Positions 15,538 to 24,223 of a DNA stretch of 64,000 bases are shown here, piece after piece (position 1 is the stretch's first letter; each line of letters starts with the position of its first letter). A model generated the notes under the pieces. The model had not been told where the DNA came from. It saw only the letters and a list, made by a program, of their open reading frames with translations, and ran no database searches. Both the position numbers and the translations under genes were made by a program. Where the stretch lies: the NCBI RefSeq assembly GCF_042681825.1, contig NZ_JBHUGH010000012.1, forward strand, positions 1-64,000, read 5' to 3'. This stretch comes from Halodurantibacterium flavum. Its GTDB lineage: Bacteria > Pseudomonadota > Alphaproteobacteria > Rhodobacterales > Rhodobacteraceae.

Positions 15538-16446
15538 TCAGGGCGCATCCTGCGCCAGTTTCTGCAAGGCGCGCAGCAACTGGACGGCAGCGGGAGGCAG
15601 TTGCCCCATGCGGCGGCGATAGACGTGAAAGGTCCGGCGGTGACGCAGTTCGGGGATCGGCAGCGCGGCAAGTTGCCCGGCCTCGACCTCCAGCGCCACA
15701 AGCCCGCGCGGCATCCAGCACATGAGCCCGCCCTGCGCCGTCATGCTTTTCAGCATGTTGACCGACCGGGATACGACGCGGATTTCGATCGTCTCGATCC
15801 CGCGCGCGAAGAACCGGCGGCGCAATTCCCGCGTGACGGGCGTGTCCGGTGGTGGCAGCGCCCAGGGGTGCCGCGCGACCTCGGCCAGCGATATGTCACG
15901 CGCGTTGGCCAGGGGGTGGTCGGGGGTGGCATAGACCTCGACCTCATCGTGCAGGCCTTCGGGGCAGGCCAATGCGATCTCCTCGTCCAGATAAGGTTCG
16001 GGTGACACGGCCAGATCGATCTCGCCGCGTTTCAGGGCGGTCAGCAGCTTGTCCTCGATCTCTTCCACCACCAGCGCCTGAAGCCCCGGTTGCAAAGCAA
16101 GCAGGCGCCGCAGCGCCGTCGCCAGATGGCCGGATGTGACGCTGCCCACCCCGCCCACGCGAACCACCCCCCGGCTTGCCCCGCGCATCGCATTCACAAG
16201 CTGTTCGGCGTTCGACATCTCGGCGTCCACGACACTGGCGTATGGGAGCAGCGCCTTGCCATAGACGTTCAGTGCCACACCCGTCGTCGTGCGGTCAAAG
16301 AGGGGCGCGCCAAGATGCGCCTCCAGCCGCCGGATGATACGGGTCACGGCGGGCTGCGTCAGGTTCACGTCCCGCGCCGCGCGGCCAAAGCTGCCCGCCC
16401 GGGCGGTCGCAAGAAAGACGGCAAGGCTGCGCTGATCCCAAGTCAT
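15538..16446 (-). CDS. LysR family transcriptional regulator
   Basis: A 302-residue LysR-type regulator. The N-terminal winged helix-turn-helix has FLATARAGSFGRAARDVNLT and QPAVTRIIRRLEAHLG, and the rest is the two-lobed effector-binding domain. The reading frame runs on far upstream, but the conserved protein begins at MTWDQRS, so I take 16446 as the start. It is divergently placed from the benzoylformate decarboxylase gene with 111 bases between the two starts. By the usual LysR logic it would control that operon and itself in response to an aromatic acid; this is inferred from position. Confidence 0.9.
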   Translation of the reverse strand: MTWDQRSLAVFLATARAGSFGRAARDVNLTQPAVTRIIRRLEAHLGAPLFDRTTTGVALNVYGKALLPYASVVDAEMSNAEQLVNAMRGASRGVVRVGGVGSVTSGHLATALRRLLALQPGLQALVVEEIEDKLLTALKRGEIDLAVSPEPYLDEEIALACPEGLHDEVEVYATPDHPLANARDISLAEVARHPWALPPPDTPVTRELRRRFFARGIETIEIRVVSRSVNMLKSMTAQGGLMCWMPRGLVALEVEAGQLAALPIPELRHRRTFHVYRRRMGQLPPAAVQLLRALQKLAQDAP

Positions 16447-16557
16447 GACAAAACGGTATGGCTTTGCGCAGAGAATGACAATTCCACAACAGTGCCTTTC
16501 TGACCACGATCCTGTGGCAAGACAAAGATCCCGGCACCGCCCGGGACGGGAGGAGCT
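16447..16557. promoter_or_regulatory. Divergent LysR/mdlC control region
   Basis: The 111-base interval between the LysR start and the decarboxylase start. It must carry promoters in both directions and probably a LysR operator. I see an imperfect TTCCACAACAG ... CTGTGG pair but cannot point to one T-N11-A box with confidence. A strong GGGAGGAG ribosome binding site precedes the decarboxylase ATG. Confidence 0.45.
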
Positions 16558-18138
16558 ATGATCCAGTCGGGTATCGCCCGCGGCACGACCGTGCGGGATG
16601 CGGTTTTCGATCTGCTGCGCCATCACGGCATGACGACCATCTTCGGCAATCCCGGCTCGACCGAGCTGCCGATGTTCAGCGACCTGCCAGAGGGGTTCCG
16701 CTATGTCACCGGGCTGCAGGAATCCGTGGTGGTCGCCATGGCGGACGGGCACGCCCTGGCGCGCCGGGGTCCGGCCTTTGTCAATCTTCATTCGGCGGCC
16801 GGCGTGGGCCATGCGATGGGCGCGATCTATTCGGCCTTTCGCAACCGCGCGCCGGTGGTGATTACGGCCGGCCAGCAAAGCCGGCCCTTGCTGAAATCGG
16901 ACCCGTTTCTCTTTGCCGAGGCGCCGACCGTGCTGCCGCAGCCCTACGTCAAATGGGCCATCGAACCCGCCCGGGCCGAGGATGTGCCGGCGGCGATCGC
17001 CCGGGCCATCCACATCGCGACCCTGCCGCCCGCGGGGCCGGTTTTCGTATCCATCCCGCTCGACGACTGGGGGAAATCCTGCGACACGCCTGTGCTGCGC
17101 GAGGTGGCGGGGCGCGCGCAGCCCGATCCCGCGCGGCTGGCCGAGGTCGCGGCGCGGCTCAACGGCGCCGACAGTCCCGTGATGGTGATGGGCGCGGGCG
17201 TTGACGCCGATGACGGCTGGGACGGCGCCGTGGCGCTCGCCGAGCAGTATCAGGCGCCGGTCTGGGTGGCGCCGCTCGCCTCGCGCTGCTCCTTTCCGGA
17301 AAGCCATCCGCTTTTTGCAGGTTTCCTGCCCGCGAATGAGGCCGACATCGAACGGCACCTTGGGGGGCATGACCTGATCCTTGCGCTCGGGGCGCCGGTC
17401 TTCACCTATCACTACGAACGCCCCGGAACGATCCCGCCCGCCGGTGCCTCGCTGATCCAGATCGTGAGCGATCCGCAACAGGCAGCGGGCGCGGTATGCG
17501 GCCTTTCGCTGGTCGGGAACCTCGCATTGTCGCTCGCCGCGCTGCGTGACCATTTCGACCAGCCGCGTCCCCCGCGCAGGGCGCCCTTGCGAACCTTTGC
17601 CGCCCCCGCGCCCGCCCGTGGTATCAGTGGCGCGATGGCGCTGCGCACCTTGCAGGACCTGCGCCCACGGGACGGCATCGTGGTCGAGGAAGCCCCTTCA
17701 AGCCGCGATGACGTCCATGACCATCTGCCCATCGACCGGCCCGGCGGCTTTTTTGCCACGGCAAGCGGGGGTCTCGGCTATGCGCTGCCGGCGGCGGTCG
17801 GTGTGGCCCTGTCCAACCCCGGTCAAACCGTGCTTGCCGTTCTGGGGGACGGGTCGTCCATGTATTCCATCCAGGGGATCTGGAGCGCGGTCGAACATGA
17901 CGCGGATGTGCTTTTCGTGATCCTGAACAACGGGGGGTATGCCGCGCTTCGGGGCTTCGCCGGCAACAAGCCGGTCGTGGGCTGCGATATCGGCCACCTG
18001 TCGCTTGCGGCGATTGCCGAGGCGCAGGGCTGCCCCGCCCGCCGCGTCTCGGACCCGGCTGAGCTCGAACCGGCACTGCGCGAGGCTTTTGCCGCCCGGG
18101 GTCCCCGACTGGTGGAGGTGATGATCGACGCAGGCTGA
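16558..18138 (+). CDS. mdlC: Benzoylformate decarboxylase (ThDP-dependent)
   Basis: Decarboxylates benzoylformate or a related aromatic 2-oxo acid to the aldehyde, as in the mandelate pathway. Its 526 residues match the Pseudomonas enzyme (528). Catalytic positions known from that enzyme are retained: Ser34 in FGNPGSTELP, the ThDP-activating Glu55 in GLQESVV, His78 in NLHSAAG and His285 in VFTYHYERPG. The ThDP-Mg motif starts GDGSSMYS (430-437) and ends with NN in ILNNGGYAAL. Transporter genes and an aldehyde dehydrogenase follow, which fits import, decarboxylation and oxidation to the carboxylate. No mandelate dehydrogenase or racemase is nearby. Confidence 0.92.
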   Translation: MIQSGIARGTTVRDAVFDLLRHHGMTTIFGNPGSTELPMFSDLPEGFRYVTGLQESVVVAMADGHALARRGPAFVNLHSAAGVGHAMGAIYSAFRNRAPVVITAGQQSRPLLKSDPFLFAEAPTVLPQPYVKWAIEPARAEDVPAAIARAIHIATLPPAGPVFVSIPLDDWGKSCDTPVLREVAGRAQPDPARLAEVAARLNGADSPVMVMGAGVDADDGWDGAVALAEQYQAPVWVAPLASRCSFPESHPLFAGFLPANEADIERHLGGHDLILALGAPVFTYHYERPGTIPPAGASLIQIVSDPQQAAGAVCGLSLVGNLALSLAALRDHFDQPRPPRRAPLRTFAAPAPARGISGAMALRTLQDLRPRDGIVVEEAPSSRDDVHDHLPIDRPGGFFATASGGLGYALPAAVGVALSNPGQTVLAVLGDGSSMYSIQGIWSAVEHDADVLFVILNNGGYAALRGFAGNKPVVGCDIGHLSLAAIAEAQGCPARRVSDPAELEPALREAFAARGPRLVEVMIDAG

Positions 18139-18210
18139 GCCCTTGGGAGGGGGCGAGGCGAGGAACTGCAAAACAGAAGCGTATCGGAAACTCTTGAGGA
18201 GGAGGAAGAG

Positions 18211-19239
18211 ATGATGCGGAAGGCTTTTCTGGCGGCGACGAGTGCCGCAATGCTCGGCACGCTGCCGATGGGCGCGGCCCTTGCACAGGACAACCCGGTC
18301 GACTTGCGTCTTGGGGTCTGGGTCGGCGCGACCCACCCGTTGATGGAGGGTGCCGCGGAATGGATCGCCTCGATCAACGAGGCATCCGGCGGTTCGATCA
18401 CCATTACCGTCTATCCGTCGCAACAGCTGGGCGCGGCGGCGGACCATTACGATCTTGCACGCGACGGCATCGCCGATATCTCGTTCGTCAACCCGGGCTA
18501 TAACGCCGGTCGCTTTCCGATCATTTCCTATGGCGAGCTGCCATTCCGCTTCAACGAGGCGGCGGCGGGGTCGCGCGCCCTTGACCAGTGGTATCGCGAT
18601 TACGCCGAAACCGAGATGAGCGACGTGCAGTTCTGCATGGCCTTCATGCATTCGCCGGGCACGATCCACACCACCCGTCCCGTCACGACCCCGGCCGATC
18701 TGTCCGGCCTGTCGGTGCGGCCCGCGAACGGGACGCTGGGACAGTATCTCTCGGGCCTCGGCGCGACAACGATCCAGGCCTCGGCGGCCGAGATGCGCGA
18801 CCTCCTGAGCCGGGGAACCGCCGATGGCACCGCAAGCCCCTACAGCTCGCTCGCGACTTGGGGGATAGCGGATGTCGCCACGCATCACCTCGACATGCCG
18901 ATGTACACGGCGAACTTCGTCTTCGTGATCTCGCCTGTCGCCTGGTCGCGGCTCAGCGAGGCGCAGCAGGCGGTGATGAACGATCATTGTTCGACCGAAT
19001 GGGCGGGCCGCATCGTCGAGGTCTGGGCCGAGGAGGACACCGTCGAGCGCGCGGTTCTGGAAGAGGACGCGGCGCATGTCTTTACCGCCCCCAACGATGC
19101 CCAGCGCGAGGAATGGCTTGCCGCGGCGGAACCGATGATCGCGCGCTGGCGGGAACTGGCGACGGCGGCGGGCATCGACGCCGAGGCCGCCGAGGCCGGT
19201 ATTCAGGCCGCGATTGCCGAACATGACGCCGGGCTCTGA
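18211..19239 (+). CDS. TRAP transporter substrate-binding protein (DctP family)
   Basis: The periplasmic solute-binding component of a tripartite ATP-independent transporter, 342 residues. A signal peptide covers about residues 1-25 (positively charged start, hydrophobic core, ALA cleavage motif before Q26). The mature part shows DctP-family features such as THPLMEGAAEW, AADHYDLARDGIADI and the Arg-containing LSGLSVRPANG segment that usually contacts the substrate carboxylate. RBS GAGGAGGAGGAAG precedes the start. The membrane subunits follow directly. Given its neighbours, the likely ligand is an aromatic 2-oxo or hydroxy acid. Confidence 0.92.
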   Translation: MMRKAFLAATSAAMLGTLPMGAALAQDNPVDLRLGVWVGATHPLMEGAAEWIASINEASGGSITITVYPSQQLGAAADHYDLARDGIADISFVNPGYNAGRFPIISYGELPFRFNEAAAGSRALDQWYRDYAETEMSDVQFCMAFMHSPGTIHTTRPVTTPADLSGLSVRPANGTLGQYLSGLGATTIQASAAEMRDLLSRGTADGTASPYSSLATWGIADVATHHLDMPMYTANFVFVISPVAWSRLSEAQQAVMNDHCSTEWAGRIVEVWAEEDTVERAVLEEDAAHVFTAPNDAQREEWLAAAEPMIARWRELATAAGIDAEAAEAGIQAAIAEHDAGL

Positions 19240-19732
19240 CACCGCGGCGCAAGAGACGGGCCTCATGGCCCGGCTCATCCGCGTGATCGAGGCGGTGGCG
19301 GGCGTCTTTCTGGTGCTCATCGCGCTTTTGACGGTGACCGAGGCGGGGCTGCGCTATGCCCTCGGGATGCGCATCCCTGACGCCTATATCGGCGCGACGG
19401 CGCTGCAGGGCATCGCCATCGCCTGGGGCATCGCCTGCACCACCTGGACGCGGCGCCATATCAGCGTCGATGCGGTCTATCTGCTGGCGCCCGTCTGGGC
19501 GAAATCGGCGATCAACGTCTTTGCCTCGGCGGTCACCTTCGGGGCCATGGCCACGCTGATGTGGATGCTGTGGCGCAAGACCGGACAAAGCCTGCGCAGC
19601 GGCGAGGTCTCGAACGACCTTCTGTTGCCGCTCTGGCCCGTGATCGCGGCGACGGCCCTCGGGATCGGCGCGGCCGCAATCCTCGGTCTCATGCGCCTTC
19701 TGCGCGACGTAATCGAATTCAGGACCCGATGA
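19223..19732 (+). CDS. TRAP transporter small permease (DctQ family)
   Basis: A 169-residue small membrane subunit of the TRAP transporter. Four hydrophobic segments are visible, starting with AVAGVFLVLIALLTVTEAGL, and the family signature WTRRHISVDAVYLLAP lies between the second and third. I take the ATG at 19223, overlapping the end of the binding-protein gene by 17 bases; an in-frame TTG at 19214 is an alternative. It couples to the large permease through an ATGATG junction. Confidence 0.9.
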   Translation: MTPGSDTAAQETGLMARLIRVIEAVAGVFLVLIALLTVTEAGLRYALGMRIPDAYIGATALQGIAIAWGIACTTWTRRHISVDAVYLLAPVWAKSAINVFASAVTFGAMATLMWMLWRKTGQSLRSGEVSNDLLLPLWPVIAATALGIGAAAILGLMRLLRDVIEFRTR

Positions 19733-21030
19733 TGGACCCGACGACGCTTTCCTTTCTGGGCTTCGGCGCCCTGTTCCTGCTGATGATCCTGCGCGTGCCG
19801 ATCGGGGTCGCGATGGGCATCGTGGGCGTGACGGGCTTTGCCGCGATGGTAAGCTGGCCGGCAGGGCTCAACCTTCTGGTCAACGCCCCCTACAGGATGA
19901 TGTCCGACTATGCGCTCAGCGTCGTGCCAATGTTCGTGCTGATGGGCGTCTTTGCGGGCGCCGGCGGGCTGAGCCGGGAGCTTTTCGACGCCTCCAACAC
20001 CTGGCTCGGGCATGTGCGGGGCGGGCTTGCCACGGCGACGGTGGCCGCAAGCGGCGGCTTTGCCGCGATCAACGGATCGTCCGTCGCCTGTGCCGCGACC
20101 ATGACGACGGTCGCTCTGCCGGAAATGCGCCGCGCGGGCTATGCCCCGGGCTTTGCCGCCGGCGTGATCGCCGCAGGCGGGACGTTGGGCGCGATGATCC
20201 CGCCGTCGGTCTTTCTGCTTCTTTACGGGATCATCACCGAACAGAACGTCGCCAAGCTGTTCGTGGCGGGTGTGGTCCCGGGGCTGTTGGGCCTGACGCT
20301 TTACGCGATCGTGGTGCAGATCGTGGCCTGGCGCAATCCTGCCGCGATGCCCCGCGGCACCCGTGCCGGCTGGTCCGAGAGGTTCGCAGCCCTGCGGCGG
20401 CTCTGGGCCACGATGCTGCTTTTCGCGCTGGTCATCATCGGTATGTATGGCGGCTTTGTCACCGTGACCGAGGCGGCGGGTCTTGGCGCTGTCGGCGCGC
20501 TGCTGATCGGGGTGGCGCGGGGCAAGCTTCCGCCACGGGTGATCCTGCGCTGCCTGATCGACGCGCTCCAGATCACCGCCGCGATCTTTACCATCGCCGT
20601 TGGCGCGACGCTCTTCGGCTATTTCCTGACCGTGACGCAGGTGACGCAGAACCTGACCGCATTCCTTACGCAGGTGCCGCTGCCCGCTTGGGGGGTGCTT
20701 GGCCTTGTGCTGCTGGTCTATCTGGCGCTTGGGGCGGTGATGGACGAACTCGCCGTGATCCTGCTGACGGTTCCCATCGTCTTTCCAGCCATGCAGTCGC
20801 TGGGCTTTGACCCGGTCTGGTTCGGCATCGTTCTGGTGACGACGATTTCCATCGGGCTGATCTCGCCGCCGATCGGGATGAACGTCTTCGTCATCAACTC
20901 CATCGCCCGCGACGTGAAACTGACCGACATCTATCGCGGCGTCCTGCCCTTCGTGGGGGCGGACATCCTGCGGATCGTCATCCTGTGCCTGTTCCCGGCG
21001 CTCGCGCTCTGGCTGCCGGGGACGATGTGA
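19729..21030 (+). CDS. TRAP transporter large permease (DctM family)
   Basis: The 12-helix membrane subunit that carries out sodium- or proton-driven substrate import, 433 residues. Characteristic parts are the N-terminal MILRVPIGVAMGIVGV, the AINGSSVACAATM segment, IAAGGTLGAMIPPS and the C-terminal LISPPIGMNVFVINSI. The start at 19729 overlaps the small permease stop codon; an upstream open frame has no family match. With DctP and DctQ it forms a complete transporter between the decarboxylase and the aldehyde dehydrogenase. Confidence 0.93.
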   Translation: MMDPTTLSFLGFGALFLLMILRVPIGVAMGIVGVTGFAAMVSWPAGLNLLVNAPYRMMSDYALSVVPMFVLMGVFAGAGGLSRELFDASNTWLGHVRGGLATATVAASGGFAAINGSSVACAATMTTVALPEMRRAGYAPGFAAGVIAAGGTLGAMIPPSVFLLLYGIITEQNVAKLFVAGVVPGLLGLTLYAIVVQIVAWRNPAAMPRGTRAGWSERFAALRRLWATMLLFALVIIGMYGGFVTVTEAAGLGAVGALLIGVARGKLPPRVILRCLIDALQITAAIFTIAVGATLFGYFLTVTQVTQNLTAFLTQVPLPAWGVLGLVLLVYLALGAVMDELAVILLTVPIVFPAMQSLGFDPVWFGIVLVTTISIGLISPPIGMNVFVINSIARDVKLTDIYRGVLPFVGADILRIVILCLFPALALWLPGTM

Positions 21031-21054
21031 TTTTGTCTGTAGAGGAGACCGACA

Positions 21055-22515
21055 ATGGACGGACAACCCCTTGATCTTCGCGCCCCCACCCAGTTCTTCA
21101 TCAACGGCGCCTGGGTCGCGCCCAAGGGCGGGGCGCGGCTTGACGTTATTTCGCCGGTGACGGGCGAAAAGCTGATGGATTACCCTGAAGCCTCGGTTGC
21201 CGATGTGGACGACGCCGTCGCCGCCGCGCGCGCGGCATTCGACCACGGCCCCTGGCCCCGGATGACCCCCAAGGAACGCGCGGGTTATCTGCGAAAGGTC
21301 GCCGACCAGATCGAGGCCCGGCTGGGCGAGATCGCCGAAAGCTGGACCCGGCAGATGGGCGCGCCCATCACCCTCACGCGGATTCTGGCCCCGCAGAACG
21401 TGACGCTCTTTCGCTATTATGCGGATCTGATCGATTCCAACTCGTTCAGTTTCGAGGATGAGCGGACGCGCAGCAACGGCGGCCGCACCGTCGTCGCAAA
21501 AGAGCCTGTGGGCGTTTGTGCGGCGATCACGCCCTGGAACGCGCCGATGGTCCTCTTGACCTACAAGATCGCGGCGGGGCTGGCGGCGGGCTGCACCTTC
21601 GTTTCCAAACCCTCGCCCGAGACCCCGCTGGAGGCCTATATCCTTGCCGAATGCATCGAGGCGGCGGGGCTGCCCAAGGGCGTGTTCAACCTTGTCCCCG
21701 CGGGGCGCGAGGTGGGCGATTATCTCGTGCGCCACAAGGACGTGGACAAGGTGGCCTTTACCGGCTCGACTGCGGCGGGCAAGCATATCGCCGCCGTCTG
21801 CGCGGAACGTCTGGCCCGGGTGTCGCTTGAACTGGGCGGCAAGTCGGCGGCGATCCTGCTCGACGATGCGGATTTTGCGGCGGCGCTGCCGACACTGATG
21901 ATGTACACGATGCCGATCACCGGGCAGGTCTGCTTTTCGCTGACCCGCATCCTCGTGCCGGAAGCTCGCGCGCAGGAATTCACCGATCTCTTCGTCGGTG
22001 CGGTCAAGGGGATCAAGGTGGGCGACCCGTCCGACCCGGCCACGCAGATGGGGCCGCTTGCCATGGGGCGCCAGCTTGAACGGGTGCAGGGCTATATCGA
22101 GGCGGGCCTGGCCGAGGGCGCCACGATCGCTATCGGCGGCGGGCGTCCCGCGGGGCTGGAGACCGGCTTTTTCATCGAGCCCACCGTCTTTACCGGCGTC
22201 ACGCCCGAGATGCGAATCGCGCGCGAAGAGATCTTTGGCCCGGTCGTCTCGATCATCACCTACAAGGATGACGAGGACGCCATCGCCAAGGCCAACGCGA
22301 CCGATTATGGCCTCAACGGCGCGATCTTTTCTACCGACAGCGAGCGCGCCTATGCCATGGCGCGGCGCGTCCATTCCGGCGGGCTGACGATCAACGGCAA
22401 CATCATCGACCCGCTGATGCCGTTCGGGGGGGTCAAGCAATCGGGCTATGGCCGCGAAGGCGGGCTGGAAGGGATCGAGAACTACCTCGAAACCAAGACG
22501 ATCCATTTCGCCTGA
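21055..22515 (+). CDS. NAD(P)-dependent aldehyde dehydrogenase, probably aromatic
   Basis: Oxidises an aldehyde to a carboxylic acid. The 486-residue protein has the aldehyde dehydrogenase fold motifs: PVGVCAAITPWNAP, KPSPETP, FTGSTAAGK, catalytic Glu259 in LELGGKS and nucleophile Cys293 in GQVCFSLTR, and the C-terminal PFGGVKQSG. The residue context GQVC is less common than GQxCxA but present in this superfamily. RBS AGAGGAGA precedes the ATG. As last gene of the benzoylformate decarboxylase-TRAP operon, its natural substrate is likely benzaldehyde or a ring-substituted analogue. Confidence 0.9.
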   Translation: MDGQPLDLRAPTQFFINGAWVAPKGGARLDVISPVTGEKLMDYPEASVADVDDAVAAARAAFDHGPWPRMTPKERAGYLRKVADQIEARLGEIAESWTRQMGAPITLTRILAPQNVTLFRYYADLIDSNSFSFEDERTRSNGGRTVVAKEPVGVCAAITPWNAPMVLLTYKIAAGLAAGCTFVSKPSPETPLEAYILAECIEAAGLPKGVFNLVPAGREVGDYLVRHKDVDKVAFTGSTAAGKHIAAVCAERLARVSLELGGKSAAILLDDADFAAALPTLMMYTMPITGQVCFSLTRILVPEARAQEFTDLFVGAVKGIKVGDPSDPATQMGPLAMGRQLERVQGYIEAGLAEGATIAIGGGRPAGLETGFFIEPTVFTGVTPEMRIAREEIFGPVVSIITYKDDEDAIAKANATDYGLNGAIFSTDSERAYAMARRVHSGGLTINGNIIDPLMPFGGVKQSGYGREGGLEGIENYLETKTIHFA

Positions 22516-22521
22516 CGAAAC

Positions 22522-22550
22522 GGACCGGGCAGGACTTGCCCGCCCGGTCC
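22522..22550. terminator. GC-rich hairpin at the end of the mdlC operon
   Basis: GGACCGGGC (22522-22530) and GCCCGGTCC (22542-22550) form a perfect 9-bp stem with an 11-base loop, between two convergent genes. No T run follows on either side, so it is a plausible bidirectional terminator or transcript-end stabiliser rather than a classic one. Confidence 0.45.
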
Positions 22551-22577
22551 ATCCATGCAACCTCCGCCCCGCCTGCC

Positions 22578-23672
22578 TCAGCGCCGGGATCGTTCAGGCA
22601 TCGCGACGGGCACGATCTCGTGGCCGCGAAACTGCAAACGCGGTAAGGGCGCGTCCAGATCGAGAATATTCGGATCGGCAAATCTCCCTTCCGAGACAGA
22701 GCGCCGGAGAATCGACAGGACCTCTCTCCGGCGGTCGCGCCACTGGACCTCCAACCGGGTTGCACGGCGCCCCCGGACCCCCAGCGCGTAAAAAAGACGG
22801 TCCAGCGAGGCACGAAACCGGTGCACCGCTCGTGGCGTTGAATGAGGCTCAAGCGCTTGCTGCGGCAATCCGGCCTCGGCAAGCATAGCCCTGAACTCGA
22901 CCGCAGCCCGCTCGACCGCAAGCGCGGCACCACGCCTCGGCAGCCGGTGATACGGTTTCACGTCGTGGCAATAGTGCCTGATCGCCGGCGTGACCGCGTG
23001 ATCAATGCCCAGCCCCATGAGGCTTTGTTGAAAATTCAGGTTCGGCGACAGTTCCGTGATCCGGCCCGCGAAATGGTGGTTGAGAAAATCCTGATCCAAC
23101 AGCCGCGGGCGGAACCGTGCAAGGTAGTCGCGCAGCGCGAGCAGGATTCCATCGAGATCCCATCGGGCGGTGTCGATTAGCAGGATCCCGCTGTTGAAAT
23201 ATGCTGCGGGATCAACGCCGCGGGACTGGCGCAGTTCGTCGGGGCACATACGCGAATAATGCATGCCGATGTAATAGTCCCGGACCATTCCCAATCCGTG
23301 CGAAAGCGCAAGCGTTTCCAGCCAATCCGGCTTTGGCCCGAGCAGGATGTCGATATCGCAGTAGAGAACCCGGTCATAATGCGACAAGGCCCGAGGCACG
23401 AACAAACGGCCCCAGGTTGCCATGGTGAACCTTGGGTCGTCCGGCAAATAGTCCCGCGCCTCTCCCAGAAGTGTCTCGAAATGGTAGGTTACACCCGGGA
23501 TCCGCGTCTGCGGAACGGAGGCCGAGATATCGCGTCGTTCCAGAAAGACGTGGACATCCATTCCCCAGCGCTGCGCGATCCGCGCGGCCACCGCGCCCGC
23601 GGGACCGGCAAGCGTCTCGTCCGACACAAGAGCGCAGGCGAGTGATGGCGTTTCGGCGTAGGATCGGGGCAT
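22578..23672 (-). CDS. Glycosyltransferase family 8-like protein
   Basis: A 364-residue GT8-type enzyme. The metal-binding motif YCDIDILLG has Asp106 and Asp108, followed by the family's YFNSGILLID and DQDFLNHHF segments. GT8 enzymes of bacteria add glucose or galactose to LPS core and related glycans. I choose the ATG at 23672 because GGATGA lies eight bases upstream; ATG codons at 23693 and 23714 are alternatives. The gene stands alone, convergent with the aldehyde dehydrogenase and far from the other glycan clusters. No transfer signature or repeat flanks it. Confidence 0.8.
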   Translation of the reverse strand: MPRSYAETPSLACALVSDETLAGPAGAVAARIAQRWGMDVHVFLERRDISASVPQTRIPGVTYHFETLLGEARDYLPDDPRFTMATWGRLFVPRALSHYDRVLYCDIDILLGPKPDWLETLALSHGLGMVRDYYIGMHYSRMCPDELRQSRGVDPAAYFNSGILLIDTARWDLDGILLALRDYLARFRPRLLDQDFLNHHFAGRITELSPNLNFQQSLMGLGIDHAVTPAIRHYCHDVKPYHRLPRRGAALAVERAAVEFRAMLAEAGLPQQALEPHSTPRAVHRFRASLDRLFYALGVRGRRATRLEVQWRDRRREVLSILRRSVSEGRFADPNILDLDAPLPRLQFRGHEIVPVAMPERSRR

Positions 23673-23999
23673 CGCTTCATCCGGATTGGGCATTCGACAT
23701 ACCGCGGCGGACAAAACTGGACAAGCGGATCGGGATCAAGGGTTGGCGGACCGGGCATCGCGGCTTGACGACCTTTTGTTACGCAACCGGTCTCCATCCG
23801 GAGCCTTCGCGGCGACAGGTCTGCGGATCACCGGCTGCAGAATCGATGCAGTGGCTCAAGTTCGTGAACTGGCGCAACGCGCCGCAACACGCTTGGCCAA
23901 AAGGGTGACATCTGCCCCCTCCGGCCGAGTGCCAAGCACTTGGTCCTGTGTTGCGCCTTGCTTGACCGGTGTTTATCAGGATTTTTTTAATCGACTATA
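23673..23999. other. Intergenic region upstream of the GT8-like gene
   Basis: About 327 bases between the glycosyltransferase start and the tRNA-Leu 3' end. No convincing gene is seen on either strand. A seven-base T run (23981-23987) lies on the plus strand, but it is on the wrong strand to end the tRNA transcript. The promoter for the minus-strand glycosyltransferase should lie here; I cannot identify its boxes. Confidence 0.4.
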
Positions 24000-24084
24000 T
24001 GGTGCCCAGGAGAGGACTCGAACCTCCACGCCTTGCGGCACAGGTACCTGAAACCTGCGCGTCTACCAATTCCGCCACCTGGGC
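24000..24084 (-). tRNA. tRNA-Leu (anticodon CAG)
   Basis: Minus-strand tRNA of 85 nt with a class II long variable arm. The acceptor GCCCAGG pairs with CCTGGGC, followed by A and an encoded CCA. The D-arm has the leucine-type GGCGGAATTGGTAGACGC. The anticodon stem CAGGT/ACCTG encloses loop TTCAGGT, giving anticodon CAG. The T arm contains GTTCGAGTC. Confidence 0.95.
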
Positions 24085-24223
24085 AGGTGTCGTGAGGGGC
24101 GGTTTATCGGGGGTAATCTGCACTGTCAACGGGGTGTCATTGAAAAAGATGCGACCCAGTTGCCGCTTGTTCGGCAATGCCGGGAAGGCTAAGGAAAACC
24201 TGCACAGGCACGGAGATCGCATC

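Noticed and set aside
16447..17553. Minus-strand extension of the LysR frame to 671 codons
   Set aside because: The conserved LysR sequence begins at 16446. The rest is antisense to benzoylformate decarboxylase and has no LysR match.
19477..22560. Very long minus-strand open frame (about 1000 codons) opposite the TRAP and aldehyde dehydrogenase genes
   Set aside because: It is antisense to three well-supported genes, rich in Arg, His, Asp and Gln and without domains. Long antisense frames are expected when the third codon position is mostly G or C.
24160..24177. TTGCCG/CGGCAA inverted repeat upstream of the NDUFA9-like gene
   Set aside because: Only 6 bp with no further symmetry or repeat; such short pairs are common by chance.
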